Shown: positions 17,965 to 25,202 of the stretch, piece after piece
Position numbering within the stretch: position 1 is the stretch's first letter
Layout of the letters: every line of letters begins with the position of its first letter
Assembly: GCF_001832905.1 (NCBI RefSeq)
Contig: NZ_MKIR01000001.1
Coordinates: forward strand, 150,855 to 214,854
Source of the DNA: Floricoccus tropicus
GTDB lineage: Bacteria > Bacillota > Bacilli > Lactobacillales > Streptococcaceae
DNA length: 64,000 nucleotides
Reading direction: 5' to 3'
Position numbers and translations under genes: made by a program
The notes under the pieces: model-generated
The model's database searches: none
The model's input: only the letters and a program-made list of their open reading frames with translations
Told to the model about the DNA's origin: nothing

Positions 17965-18642
17965 TTAGAAAAAGTTTATTATTGTAAACCATACTATTGG
18001 AATTAATAGTGCTGGAAGTAAGTTCATGCTCTTAAATTCTTTGATTTTCAAGATTGATAGTCCTGACGCAAAAATGAGGAACCCTCCTACAATTGAAAGT
18101 TCCGCCATAAATTGTGGCGTCATAAATGGCTCTAGATATCTTGCCCCTAAAAAAATTGATGTCTGCCAGGTAAATAATACTGGTGCTACAAATATCATAC
18201 CTACTCCATAAGTTGCTGCTAGGGCAATGAATGTTATGAAATCAAGAGTTGAATTTGTAAAGAGGTAAGTTTGATTATTGTTCAATGCACTTTCAATCGG
18301 ACCAAGAATTGATAAAGATCCCATACACGAAAGTAAGATTCCAGTTGAAATACCTGTTCCTAAATTACCAAGTGAAAATAAATCTAGAAGTTTAGTAAAT
18401 TTACCATCCAAATTCCAAATTTCTCCAATTAATGAACCGACAGCAAGTGAAACTACGAACAGAACAGGGTAAACACTTTTAGGCATATTTGAAACAACTG
18501 CGTTTATACCTAAACCAAGCGCTGCAAGACCCATAGCTGCCATAAGGCTATCTTGATATTCTTCCTTTACTCCTTTTTTAAAGACTCCCCCAATAACACT
18601 CCCCAATGCTATTGCTAAGGTATTAGTGATTATACCTATCAT
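17965..18642 (-). CDS. DUF554 family membrane protein
   Basis: A 225-residue membrane protein with about six hydrophobic segments. It opens MIGIITNTLAIALGSVIGGVFKKG and contains the GLGINAV, VGSLIGEIWNLDG and CMGSLSILGPIESAL stretches typical of DUF554 (YdfK/YqgA-like). The function of the family is not established; a transport role is usually assumed. ATGGGAGAA provides the ribosome-binding site. It is flanked by terminators and probably monocistronic. Confidence 0.8.
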   Translation of the reverse strand: MIGIITNTLAIALGSVIGGVFKKGVKEEYQDSLMAAMGLAALGLGINAVVSNMPKSVYPVLFVVSLAVGSLIGEIWNLDGKFTKLLDLFSLGNLGTGISTGILLSCMGSLSILGPIESALNNNQTYLFTNSTLDFITFIALAATYGVGMIFVAPVLFTWQTSIFLGARYLEPFMTPQFMAELSIVGGFLIFASGLSILKIKEFKSMNLLPALLIPIVWFTIINFF

Positions 18643-18702
18643 TTTAATTCTCCCATTCCTTAAATATTAAGTTAAAAATATAATAAATGCACATAAAAAA
18701 TG

Positions 18703-18734
18703 AAAAAGAGATTTTCGAGAAAAATCAAAATCTC
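18703..18734 (-). terminator. Terminator of the M32 carboxypeptidase gene
   Basis: GAGATTTT and AAAATCTC flank an 11-base loop and are followed by TTTTT on the minus strand. Confidence 0.65.
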
Positions 18735-18756
18735 AATTTCACATAATCAAATTATC

Positions 18757-20259
18757 TTATTTTACTTTATATACACTGTAATATATTTCTTTCAAGTAAT
18801 CAAGTAGATATTGAGGGTTTAATTCCTCACCTGTTGCATCCATGATTAATTGATTTGGTTTACGAGATGCTCCGTATTGATGAATATGTTCTGTCGACCA
18901 TTTCCTAATTGGTGAATAGTCATCACTTGCAAGCACACCATCAACATCAATATCATTCTTCATAGCATTATGAAGTTGAGCAGCGTACATATAACCTAGG
19001 GCATATGATGGGAAGTATCCAAAATCTGCTCCAGACCAATGAACATCTTGCAAGATACCGTCAGCATCGTTGTCAGGTCGAATACCTAAGTATTCTTCAT
19101 ATTTATCGTTCCAGATTTGAGGAAGATCATCAATATTAATATCTTCATTGATAATCATCTTTTCAATCTCATAACGGATAATAATATGCAGTACATAAGT
19201 CAAAGTATCAGCATCTACACGGATAAGACTTGCTTGTGTTTTCTTGAGAGAATCATAGAAATCATCAAATGAAATATCATCGAATGTACCTTCAGCACAT
19301 TCTTGGAAGAATGGATATTGTTTTTTCCAAAATTCACGGTTGCTTCCAATAATAATTTCATTGAAAAGTGACTGTGATTCATGAATTCCCATTGAAGTTC
19401 CTGATAGAGCTGGTGTATAAGCATACTTACTATCAATATTTTGCTCATACATACCGTGACCTGCTTCATGAATTACACCAAATACTCCTGCTGGGAAAAA
19501 TTCTTCATCCCAACGAGTTGTAATACGAATATCGTTATTGTTAATTCCAGTCATATATGGGTGAACTGTATTATCTAAACGACCACGAGTAAAATCAAAT
19601 CCAAGATCAGCAACTACTTGTTTTACAAATTTACGTTGTTGTTCTTCAGTCATTTTACGATTTAAGAAATCTGTATTTGGTTCTGTTCCTTCTTTAGCTA
19701 AAACTTCACGAATTTCCATGATACCATCACGTACTTGATCAAATACTTTATCAAGTTTTTCTGAAGTCATTTTTGGTTCATATTTATTTAAAAGAACATC
19801 GTAGTCAGTTGCTTCATCTTTTTTCCAGTATGGAAGTAACTCCTTAACAATACGGATATTCTCAGCTAATTCATCACGATAAAGAGAAAAATCACTTGCT
19901 GAACGAGCTTTATGCCATGCACTGTATGCTTTTGATGTTGCGCGTGAGAAATCACGCATTAAATCTGCGGGTACAGCATTATTAAGTTCATAATCTTCCT
20001 TAACTAATTCAAATGCTGCTAGTCCAACTTCTGACAATTCTTTCTTATGTTCTTCATCAGAAAAATATTCTACTGCTTCTTTGATTTTAGGACCAACTGA
20101 TTTTTCAAAAGCAAGTCCAGCTAGGTAGCTTTCAACTTCTCCGCGATCTTCCGCAGCCTTATCTGGCATTCCAGTTGAACTATCCCAGTTAAGAACAGTC
20201 GATGCTTGATTTATTAAATTAATTTCTTTTAATTCTTGTAAAAATTCTTGTTCAGTCAT
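18757..20259 (-). CDS. Metallocarboxypeptidase, family M32 (carboxypeptidase Taq)
   Basis: Cytoplasmic zinc carboxypeptidase that trims C-terminal residues from peptides. The 500 residues match the usual M32 length. The zinc site HEAGH is in GVIHEAGHGMYEQN with the downstream Glu in SGTSMGIHESQSLFNE, and the family segments DNTVHPYMTGINNNDIRITTRW and PSYALGYMYAAQL are present. GTAAGGAAG precedes the ATG. The gene stands alone, with a terminator after it. Confidence 0.92.
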   Translation of the reverse strand: MTEQEFLQELKEINLINQASTVLNWDSSTGMPDKAAEDRGEVESYLAGLAFEKSVGPKIKEAVEYFSDEEHKKELSEVGLAAFELVKEDYELNNAVPADLMRDFSRATSKAYSAWHKARSASDFSLYRDELAENIRIVKELLPYWKKDEATDYDVLLNKYEPKMTSEKLDKVFDQVRDGIMEIREVLAKEGTEPNTDFLNRKMTEEQQRKFVKQVVADLGFDFTRGRLDNTVHPYMTGINNNDIRITTRWDEEFFPAGVFGVIHEAGHGMYEQNIDSKYAYTPALSGTSMGIHESQSLFNEIIIGSNREFWKKQYPFFQECAEGTFDDISFDDFYDSLKKTQASLIRVDADTLTYVLHIIIRYEIEKMIINEDINIDDLPQIWNDKYEEYLGIRPDNDADGILQDVHWSGADFGYFPSYALGYMYAAQLHNAMKNDIDVDGVLASDDYSPIRKWSTEHIHQYGASRKPNQLIMDATGEELNPQYLLDYLKEIYYSVYKVK

Positions 20260-20575
20260 AATACTTCCTTACTAATAATTTATAAAGACTATTTTATCAC
20301 ATATTTAGAAAGTTAAAAATACAATTAATCCTTAAATATTAACCATTTGATATTTATTTTTCTAGTTCAATTCCACGAACTCCGCATTTGTCTTGAAATT
20401 CCTTTTAATAATAGTCCATATCATGAAGACTTGCAGATTCTATATCTTTTTTTGAATAACCATATCTCAATTAAAATCACTATCACGAATATTGTAACAT
20501 TTTTAATTCATGTAAAATTTATAGGTGTGTGATATTATGAATTTATATAAATAATTTAATAGGAGGTCATAGATT
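20260..20575. other. Intergenic stretch with a decayed coding remnant
   Basis: About 316 bases between the divergent M32 and VOC genes. The left part holds the remnant at 20354-20470. The right part is A/T-rich and ends in a strong AGGAGG ribosome-binding site (20561-20566) for the VOC gene. A possible -10 TATTAT is at 20533-20538, but no convincing -35 box was found. Confidence 0.5.
20354..20470 (-). pseudogene. Short decayed ORF of unknown family
   Basis: One minus-strand frame reads LRYGYSKKDIESASLHDMDYY, a TAA stop, then KEFQDKCGVRGIELEK and a final stop. The composition looks protein-like on both sides of the internal stop, and no start codon precedes it. It may be the C-terminal remnant of a small gene. 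The family was not recognised. Confidence 0.3.
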
Positions 20576-20944
20576 ATGTAATTAGGAATGGTAGAAATAA
20601 TAACTGATGATATTGAAGAGGCTCTTAAATTTTATAAATTATTAGGTTTTTCAATTTTACTTAGAGATACAAAGGATTGTATTTTTTTGAATAATAAGGG
20701 AGTGAAACTATCACTTAGTACTAAAATTTACAATGAGTCAATTTACGGAACTATTCCAAGATCATCTGGAAATAAAGTTGATCTCGCTTTCTTATGTGAC
20801 TCAGCTCAAGATGTTGATGATCTGTGTCATAAGTTTACTAATGCAGGAGTTGAAATTTTTCAAAAACCTATAACAAATAAGTTAGGGGAGCGCTTTGCAA
20901 TGATCCAAGACCCTGATGGTAATCTATTAAGAATATATGCTTAA
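20576..20944 (+). CDS. VOC/glyoxalase-fold protein with a stop at codon 2
   Basis: A VOC-superfamily domain (glyoxalase/bleomycin-resistance type): VEIITDDIEEALKFYKLLGF at the start and FAMIQDPDGNLLRIYA at the end. The well-spaced AGGAGG serves the ATG at 20576, but the next codon is TAA (20579-20581). The same frame continues without interruption from TTA-GGA-ATG. A single change of AAA to TAA in an original MKLGMVEII start would explain this. Translation might restart at the ATG at 20588, giving 118 residues. It is either a reinitiating gene, a fresh pseudogene or a sequence error. A terminator follows. Confidence 0.65.
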
Positions 20945-20958
20945 AGTTAAGATAATAT

Positions 20959-20984
20959 TATACAGCCAATGGCTGTATTTTTTT
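20959..20984 (+). terminator. Terminator of the VOC gene
   Basis: ATACAGCCAATGGCTGTAT forms a near-loopless stem followed by seven T. Confidence 0.8.
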
Positions 20985-20989
20985 AAAAG

Positions 20990-21385
20990 AAAATATTTCT
21001 CTCATAATTTTTTTCAATATGGATTTTCGCATATATATAATTCGATAAAAAATATCATTGGTATAATCATCAATTTCCATACCTACTAAATTATCAAAAC
21101 AATCTACATAAAAGCTTAATGTACCATCTTGAGGATAATCCTTTAACCTTTACTGCTCTTCAAAATTTATTTGTGTAAGAAAAGGTAATGCTTGTCCGTC
21201 AATATTTCTTGGATAATCAACAGACTTAGGTAAATACCCAATACTACTTAATTGCTTGTTTTCAAATCAATACTCCAAAATCCTCAATATTAAATTTAAG
21301 GCCTTGTTTTTTGATTCAACTAAATGCTTATACAATTCGCTCTCTTCAAATGATTCTTTATATTATTCATCATTAATTTCTCCAT
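20990..21385 (-). pseudogene. YwqG/DUF1963 family pseudogene
   Basis: One minus-strand frame reads YKESFEESELYKHLVESKNK..., a TGA (21267-21269), SSIGYLPKSVDYPRNIDGQA LPFLTQINFEEQ, a TAA (21150-21152), then YPQDGTLSFYVDCFDNLVGM and a DYTNDIFYRIIYM end. The P-P-x-DGxPLxFLxQINxxE pattern and the GTLSFY strand are the DUF1963/YwqG signature. A further in-frame TAA lies near its 5' end, so the gene is dead. In Bacillus, ywqG neighbours an LXG toxin operon, which fits the nuclease found here. No terminator separates it from the 108-aa gene upstream. Confidence 0.65.
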
Positions 21386-21712
21386 CTACATATATTTAAA
21401 ATCATAACCATCTTCAGGTTCTCCAATTGAATATTTCAAAGCATCACCTGTCTTCCTCTTAAACTCATCAATCCAAGACTCCCAAATATCAGCAACTAAA
21501 TTTCCTTCAAACTTAAGTCCACTAGGTTCAACAGATGCATATAAATAAATTTCATCTCCATCTTTTCCAAACCAATATGGGATATTATTATATCTTCCGA
21601 GATAATTAGGCATCAGTGTATAAATCTCAGCGATTTTTTCCCATAAATAATCTAGCAGACTATAATGGATATTTAAATTATAATCTATATTTATAATATT
21701 TTTATTGTTCAT
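21386..21712 (-). CDS. Uncharacterised 108-residue protein
   Basis: A soluble acidic protein of 108 residues with the pattern YWFGKDGDEIYLYASVEPSGLKFEGNL followed by WESWIDEFKRK and ending GEPEDGYDFKYM. I vaguely associate this pattern with small proteins encoded near polymorphic toxins, but no named family is claimed. An AAGGAAA site precedes the ATG. It lies directly upstream of the dead DUF1963 gene and downstream of the nuclease cassette on the same strand, so an immunity role is possible but unproven. Confidence 0.6.
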   Translation of the reverse strand: MNNKNIINIDYNLNIHYSLLDYLWEKIAEIYTLMPNYLGRYNNIPYWFGKDGDEIYLYASVEPSGLKFEGNLVADIWESWIDEFKRKTGDALKYSIGEPEDGYDFKYM

Positions 21713-21767
21713 AGAATTTTCCTTATTAATTCATTTTTAAAATAATTATATTATATAAAATCTAACA

Positions 21768-21797
21768 ATAAAAGTACCAACTTAACCAGTTGATACC
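21768..21797 (-). terminator. Terminator after the truncated 51-aa gene copy
   Basis: GTATCAAC and GTTGGTAC (one G-U) enclose a 7-base loop, then TTTTATT follows on the minus strand. It ends the nuclease transcript. Confidence 0.6.
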
Positions 21798-21803
21798 TTA
21801 AAT

Positions 21804-21872
21804 ATTATTTATTAAAAATCTTTGGACCTTTACGCATGTTTGTACGGTCATTTTTAGGTGATGGCATAGTTT
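21804..21872. repeat. 69-bp perfect direct repeat, left copy
   Basis: Identical over 69 bp to 23068-23136, in the same orientation. On the minus strand it encodes the last 20 or so codons of the 51-aa protein (ATG-CCA-TCA-CCT... ending KGPKIFNK and TAA). Here it is cut off from the rest of that gene, and its right edge is the stop codon of the nuclease gene. With the right copy it brackets the nuclease exactly. Confidence 0.9.
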
Positions 21873-23010
21873 ATTGGAATTCTATTTTTATTATTTTACC
21901 AGAATTAGGTATTTTATCATAGTTTGAAATATATTCTGATATTTCAGGATATTTATTAATTTCTTCAGTAGGAATTTCATCAATATTTTTACAGATAATA
22001 ATTTGTTTTTTTGAGGAATTCTCAATGAGAACTTCCGAGTTTTCCTTAATTTTATTTATATTTTTATTATGCAAACAAAATATTTCCTTTTTTCCTTCAT
22101 TTTCAATAGATTTATACATTTTTTCTGAAACATTAATTTTATGCACAATTATTCCACTAAAATTTTCTGTATTTTCCTCAATTTTAAAGTTGTAAAAATC
22201 TTTATATGTAACTTCATCTTTTTTCGGAATAATATTAATATCATAATTTGGAATAAAAACATGGAAATTACTAAAATTTTTATATTTTTCATTATCTTTG
22301 TCTTTTCCTCCATATGCTAAGTATCTATTTCCAATAGGAATTTTATCTTCTTTATCAAAATAAATTGGCTCCACTTCAAAATATATAGAACCGGAGTCAT
22401 TGTTTTTCAAATAATTAAGAATTTTATTTTCAAAATATAGTTGTCCAAAGTCTTCACTCGAACTACAGTTAGACCTCATAGTTTGTGGCCTGATATTACT
22501 AGCATTTCCTTTCCCAAAAAATTCTTTTGGAATATCTAAATATTTCTCATACGCATGTGCTACTAAATGACCTTTATGAATATTAACATATTTTGGCCCT
22601 GTGTCTTCTAATTTATAATAACCATTACTTTTAAGCTGTGAAAGTTCTATTTTACCTTCTAATTCATTAGCTTTAGACAAAATACCTTTCCAAATATATT
22701 TTTCATCATTTTCATCATTTTTATCAAGTAATAAAGTATTTTCATTTTCATTTTCATTTTCATTTAAGGCACTATTTTCTTCATATGGAATAAATACTTC
22801 CTCATCTTTATAAACAATATCAAAATAGTTTCCTTTTTTAAATCTAATCTTTATTTTTTCGTTATTTTTTAATTCCTCTTTACCTTTTTCAACATTTTTT
22901 ATAATACTATTTTTTAATTTCTCTTCACCTTCTTCAACCTCTTCAAATTCTATACCTAACATTTCTAATATCTTTGATTTCTTCTTCAATTCTTCATCTT
23001 CTTCTTTCAT
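21871..23010 (-). CDS. DNA/RNA non-specific endonuclease-domain protein, cytoplasmic or exported toxin-like
   Basis: A 379-residue protein with a very acidic N-terminus (residues 1-100, including an Asn-Glu repeat at 83-91). A region of about 105-230 resembles the NUC1 non-specific nuclease fold: KGHLVAHAYE (in the place of DRGH), NASNIRPQTMRSNCS and QLYFENKI, then YFEVEPIYFDKEDKIPIGNRYLAYG. About 150 further residues form an unrecognised C-terminal domain. No signal peptide is visible. The Arg of the usual DRGH is Lys here. It is bracketed by 69-bp direct repeats and flanked by immunity-like genes, so a toxin role is plausible. It could also be an ordinary DNA-processing nuclease. Confidence 0.65.
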   Translation of the reverse strand: MKEEDEELKKKSKILEMLGIEFEEVEEGEEKLKNSIIKNVEKGKEELKNNEKIKIRFKKGNYFDIVYKDEEVFIPYEENSALNENENENENTLLLDKNDENDEKYIWKGILSKANELEGKIELSQLKSNGYYKLEDTGPKYVNIHKGHLVAHAYEKYLDIPKEFFGKGNASNIRPQTMRSNCSSSEDFGQLYFENKILNYLKNNDSGSIYFEVEPIYFDKEDKIPIGNRYLAYGGKDKDNEKYKNFSNFHVFIPNYDINIIPKKDEVTYKDFYNFKIEENTENFSGIIVHKINVSEKMYKSIENEGKKEIFCLHNKNINKIKENSEVLIENSSKKQIIICKNIDEIPTEEINKYPEISEYISNYDKIPNSGKIIKIEFQ

Positions 23011-23037
23011 AAGACTCCTCTTATATTATATATTTAA

Positions 23038-23062
23038 TAAAAAACCAGAAAATTCCTGGTTT
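23038..23062 (-). terminator. Terminator after the 51-aa gene
   Basis: On the minus strand AAACCAG and CTGGTTT enclose a 6-base loop and are followed by TTTTTT. It sits between the 51-aa gene and the nuclease gene. Confidence 0.75.
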
Positions 23063-23067
23063 AAGTT

Positions 23068-23136
23068 ATTATTTATTAAAAATCTTTGGACCTTTACGCA
23101 TGTTTGTACGGTCATTTTTAGGTGATGGCATAGTTT
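23068..23136. repeat. 69-bp perfect direct repeat, right copy
   Basis: Same sequence and orientation as 21804-21872. This copy is the natural 3' end of the intact 51-aa gene and includes its stop codon. Confidence 0.9.
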
Positions 23137-23224
23137 TTGAACGACCTCCGCCTTGTTTATTTTTGATAATTTCCGCCATTTTTTCCTTTGCAGTCATTGG
23201 CTTATCATTTGTTTGATTTGTCAT
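23069..23224 (-). CDS. Small basic protein of 51 residues
   Basis: The frame starts with ATG at 23224 after AAGGA and encodes MTNQTNDKPMTAKEKMAEII, then a Lys/Gly-rich middle (KNKQGGGRSK), a Pro/Arg-rich stretch and KGPKIFNK. It is strongly basic with no hydrophobic segment. A terminator follows. Its last codons are duplicated precisely at 21804-21872. The family was not recognised; the sequence conservation of the duplicated part suggests it is a real gene. Confidence 0.65.
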   Translation of the reverse strand: MTNQTNDKPMTAKEKMAEIIKNKQGGGRSKTMPSPKNDRTNMRKGPKIFNK

Positions 23225-23301
23225 GAATCCTTGTTACCTACTTCTTAAAATTTAAATCACTCATGGAAATGATGAATATATCCATTATATAGGATAATCG
23301 C

Positions 23302-23736
23302 TCATATATAAAGAGATTTATTTTTTATTGGTATCCAAAGCTCCATTTTATAGTTGACATCCATTCGATTTCCAGAGTAGTATACTTCGAGATTAGGACT
23401 TTCAGCTAGATCAAAATTTTTCATAGCAAAACCCCACGCGCTTGGAATTGCCTCATTCACTGGTCCTACAAGTTCAAAAATCACATATGTAGCAGCATCA
23501 ACCACTATTGGCTGAAAATCCTTAACTCTATCTTCTTCAGTAAGTGGAACACAAATCATATAGGTAAATTCATCATCCATAAAATCTGAACTTACTCCGT
23601 AAGTAATACCATCATAATTTTTATTTTTTTCATAAAATTTCATCCAAAAGATAGAAAAATCAGTTTCAGTATTAACTCTTCCACAAGATTTGCCTAAGAA
23701 TTTTTGTTCCTCTATATTAATGATTTTATAATTCAT
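23302..23736 (-). CDS. GyrI-like/effector-binding domain protein
   Basis: A 144-residue stand-alone GyrI-like (SOUL-related) small-molecule-binding domain: KIINIEEQKFLGKSCG at the start, DEFTYMICVPLTEED and FELVGPVNEAIPSAWGFAMKNF in the middle, and NYKMELWIPIK at the end. Such domains bind lipophilic or other effectors in regulators and also occur alone. It starts five bases after the stop of the DUF952 gene, so the two are probably co-translated. No DNA-binding domain is present. Confidence 0.7.
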   Translation of the reverse strand: MNYKIINIEEQKFLGKSCGRVNTETDFSIFWMKFYEKNKNYDGITYGVSSDFMDDEFTYMICVPLTEEDRVKDFQPIVVDAATYVIFELVGPVNEAIPSAWGFAMKNFDLAESPNLEVYYSGNRMDVNYKMELWIPIKNKSLYI

Positions 23737-23741
23737 CTACA

Positions 23742-24095
23742 TCACTCATCTTCAAATTCTATAAATTCTTTATTTTTGATATATTGCCCTTCTTCGTCCC
23801 TTAAATAAGGAAGAACATCTACAACAGCATCATTATTAATGAGTCCATAAACATGAGGAAAAAGTTTTCCAGTATTCTCTGTATCTTCATATACAACTTC
23901 AGAATCTAATTGATCTTCATCAATACAAAGAATTACTAACTCATCTTCAACTTCTTCAAAAAACTTAGTTACACGCCAAAATAATTCAATAGTTGAACAG
24001 TGAATAAAGCCATCTTTTGCTAGTTCTTCCTCACCCCATGAAGTTTTATTTTTTCGGTCTTCCCAATCGATTTTCTTTATGCAATGTAAAATCAT
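23742..24095 (-). CDS. DUF952 family protein
   Basis: A 117-residue protein with the DUF952 hallmarks: DGFIHCSTIELFWRVTKFF, a central LVILCIDEDQLDSEVVYED and FPHVYGLINNDAVVDVLPYLRDE. The family resembles a small ADP-ribosyltransferase-like fold but has no assigned activity. TGGAGAT precedes the ATG. It is the first gene of a two-gene unit with the GyrI-like gene. Confidence 0.8.
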   Translation of the reverse strand: MILHCIKKIDWEDRKNKTSWGEEELAKDGFIHCSTIELFWRVTKFFEEVEDELVILCIDEDQLDSEVVYEDTENTGKLFPHVYGLINNDAVVDVLPYLRDEEGQYIKNKEFIEFEDE

Positions 24096-24144
24096 ATAAT
24101 CTCCATTTTTTCTAATATTAGTTATCTAAAGTCAAATAAATAAA

Positions 24145-24744
24145 TTAATATTGATCAGGCTCAAAACCTGTCTTATCTTCGTTTGTAATTTCCCTAATAA
24201 GCCTACACGGAACTCCTGCTGCAATGACGTTTGCAGGAATATCACTTGTGACTACACTTCCTGATCCGATTATTGTGTTACTACCAATATTCACACCTGG
24301 ATTGATATGAACTCCTGCACCAATCCAAACATTATCACCAATCGTAACTTTCTTAGCATAACATGTACCTGCAGCACGCTCGCTAGCATCAGTAGCATGA
24401 TTTGTAGTATATATGCCTACTCGAGGACCAAAAAGTACATTATCACCTATCTCGATCCCTCCACCATCTAACATTAAACAATCAAAGTTGGCATAAAAAT
24501 TCTCCCCAAGCGATATATTGTAGCCAAACTCGCAACGAAACGTTGGCTCAAAATATGCCCCAGTGCCAACCTTCCCAAGTAGTCTTTTTAGGATGCCTTC
24601 TCTTATTTCTGGGCCTTGTCCGAAAGAAGCATTATATTCATTTGTCAGTAAAACTGTTCTCTCGCGTGCCTTAATAAGCTCTGGAGTTAAATCGTTGTAG
24701 ATTTGTCCTGATAAAATATGTTGTCTTTGTTCTTCTAAATTCAT
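24145..24744 (-). CDS. Sugar O-acetyltransferase (maltose/galactoside acetyltransferase family)
   Basis: Acetyl-CoA-dependent hexapeptide-repeat acetyltransferase of 199 residues. The N-terminal Mac domain (QRQHILSGQIYNDLTPELIKARERT) is followed by the left-handed beta-helix. That helix contains FGPRVGIYTTNHATDASERA with the catalytic His, the WIGAGVHINPGV repeats and the terminal IAAGVPCRLIREI. Such enzymes acetylate maltose, glucose or non-metabolised sugars. It starts seven bases after the GNAT stop codon, so the two form a unit. Confidence 0.88.
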   Translation of the reverse strand: MNLEEQRQHILSGQIYNDLTPELIKARERTVLLTNEYNASFGQGPEIREGILKRLLGKVGTGAYFEPTFRCEFGYNISLGENFYANFDCLMLDGGGIEIGDNVLFGPRVGIYTTNHATDASERAAGTCYAKKVTIGDNVWIGAGVHINPGVNIGSNTIIGSGSVVTSDIPANVIAAGVPCRLIREITNEDKTGFEPDQY

Positions 24745-24751
24745 AAATATC

Positions 24752-25147
24752 TCAATCTTTTCTAGGTGTAAAAAATGCGTTACTAATATTTTTCAGACCA
24801 ACTTTTGGGTAGTATTCCATTGCACTCGGAGCAGATAAGAGAAGAAAAGCGACAGTAGGTCCAAGATCCTCTTTAGTTTTATCTATTAACTTTTTCCCGA
24901 TACCTTGCTTTTGGTAATCACTGGCAACAGCTAAGTCAGACATATAGCAGACAAAGGAAAAATCAGTAAGACTCCTTGCTACTGCAACTAGCCTATCACC
25001 ATCCCATGCAGTCCAGATAAGATTTGAATTATCTAGCATTGCCTGAAGTCTTGGGATATCATTTACAGGTCGATTAATGCCTGAACTAATCAAGACCTGA
25101 CGAAAAGCTTCAACAGAAATTTTTTCGTTTCTTTTGTATTCAATCAT
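24752..25147 (-). CDS. GNAT family N-acetyltransferase
   Basis: A compact GNAT domain of 131 residues with the acetyl-CoA loop in MSDLAVASDYQKQGIGKKLI and the later strand FLLLSAPSAMEYYPKVGLKNISN. The substrate is unknown. AAGGAG precedes the ATG. It is the upstream member of a two-gene unit with the sugar acetyltransferase. Confidence 0.85.
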   Translation of the reverse strand: MIEYKRNEKISVEAFRQVLISSGINRPVNDIPRLQAMLDNSNLIWTAWDGDRLVAVARSLTDFSFVCYMSDLAVASDYQKQGIGKKLIDKTKEDLGPTVAFLLLSAPSAMEYYPKVGLKNISNAFFTPRKD

Positions 25148-25202
25148 ATTGATGGCTCCTTATTCTTTTTGTTAATTATACAATAAAAACTTAAAGTCAT
25201 TA

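Noticed and set aside
20347..20532. 61-codon plus-strand open frame
   Set aside because: No ribosome-binding site; the opposite strand carries a more protein-like, decayed frame.
22739..22766. Repeated TTTTCA hexamer as a phase-variation tract
   Set aside because: A six-base unit keeps the reading frame (Asn-Glu repeats), so slippage would change length but not switch the gene off.
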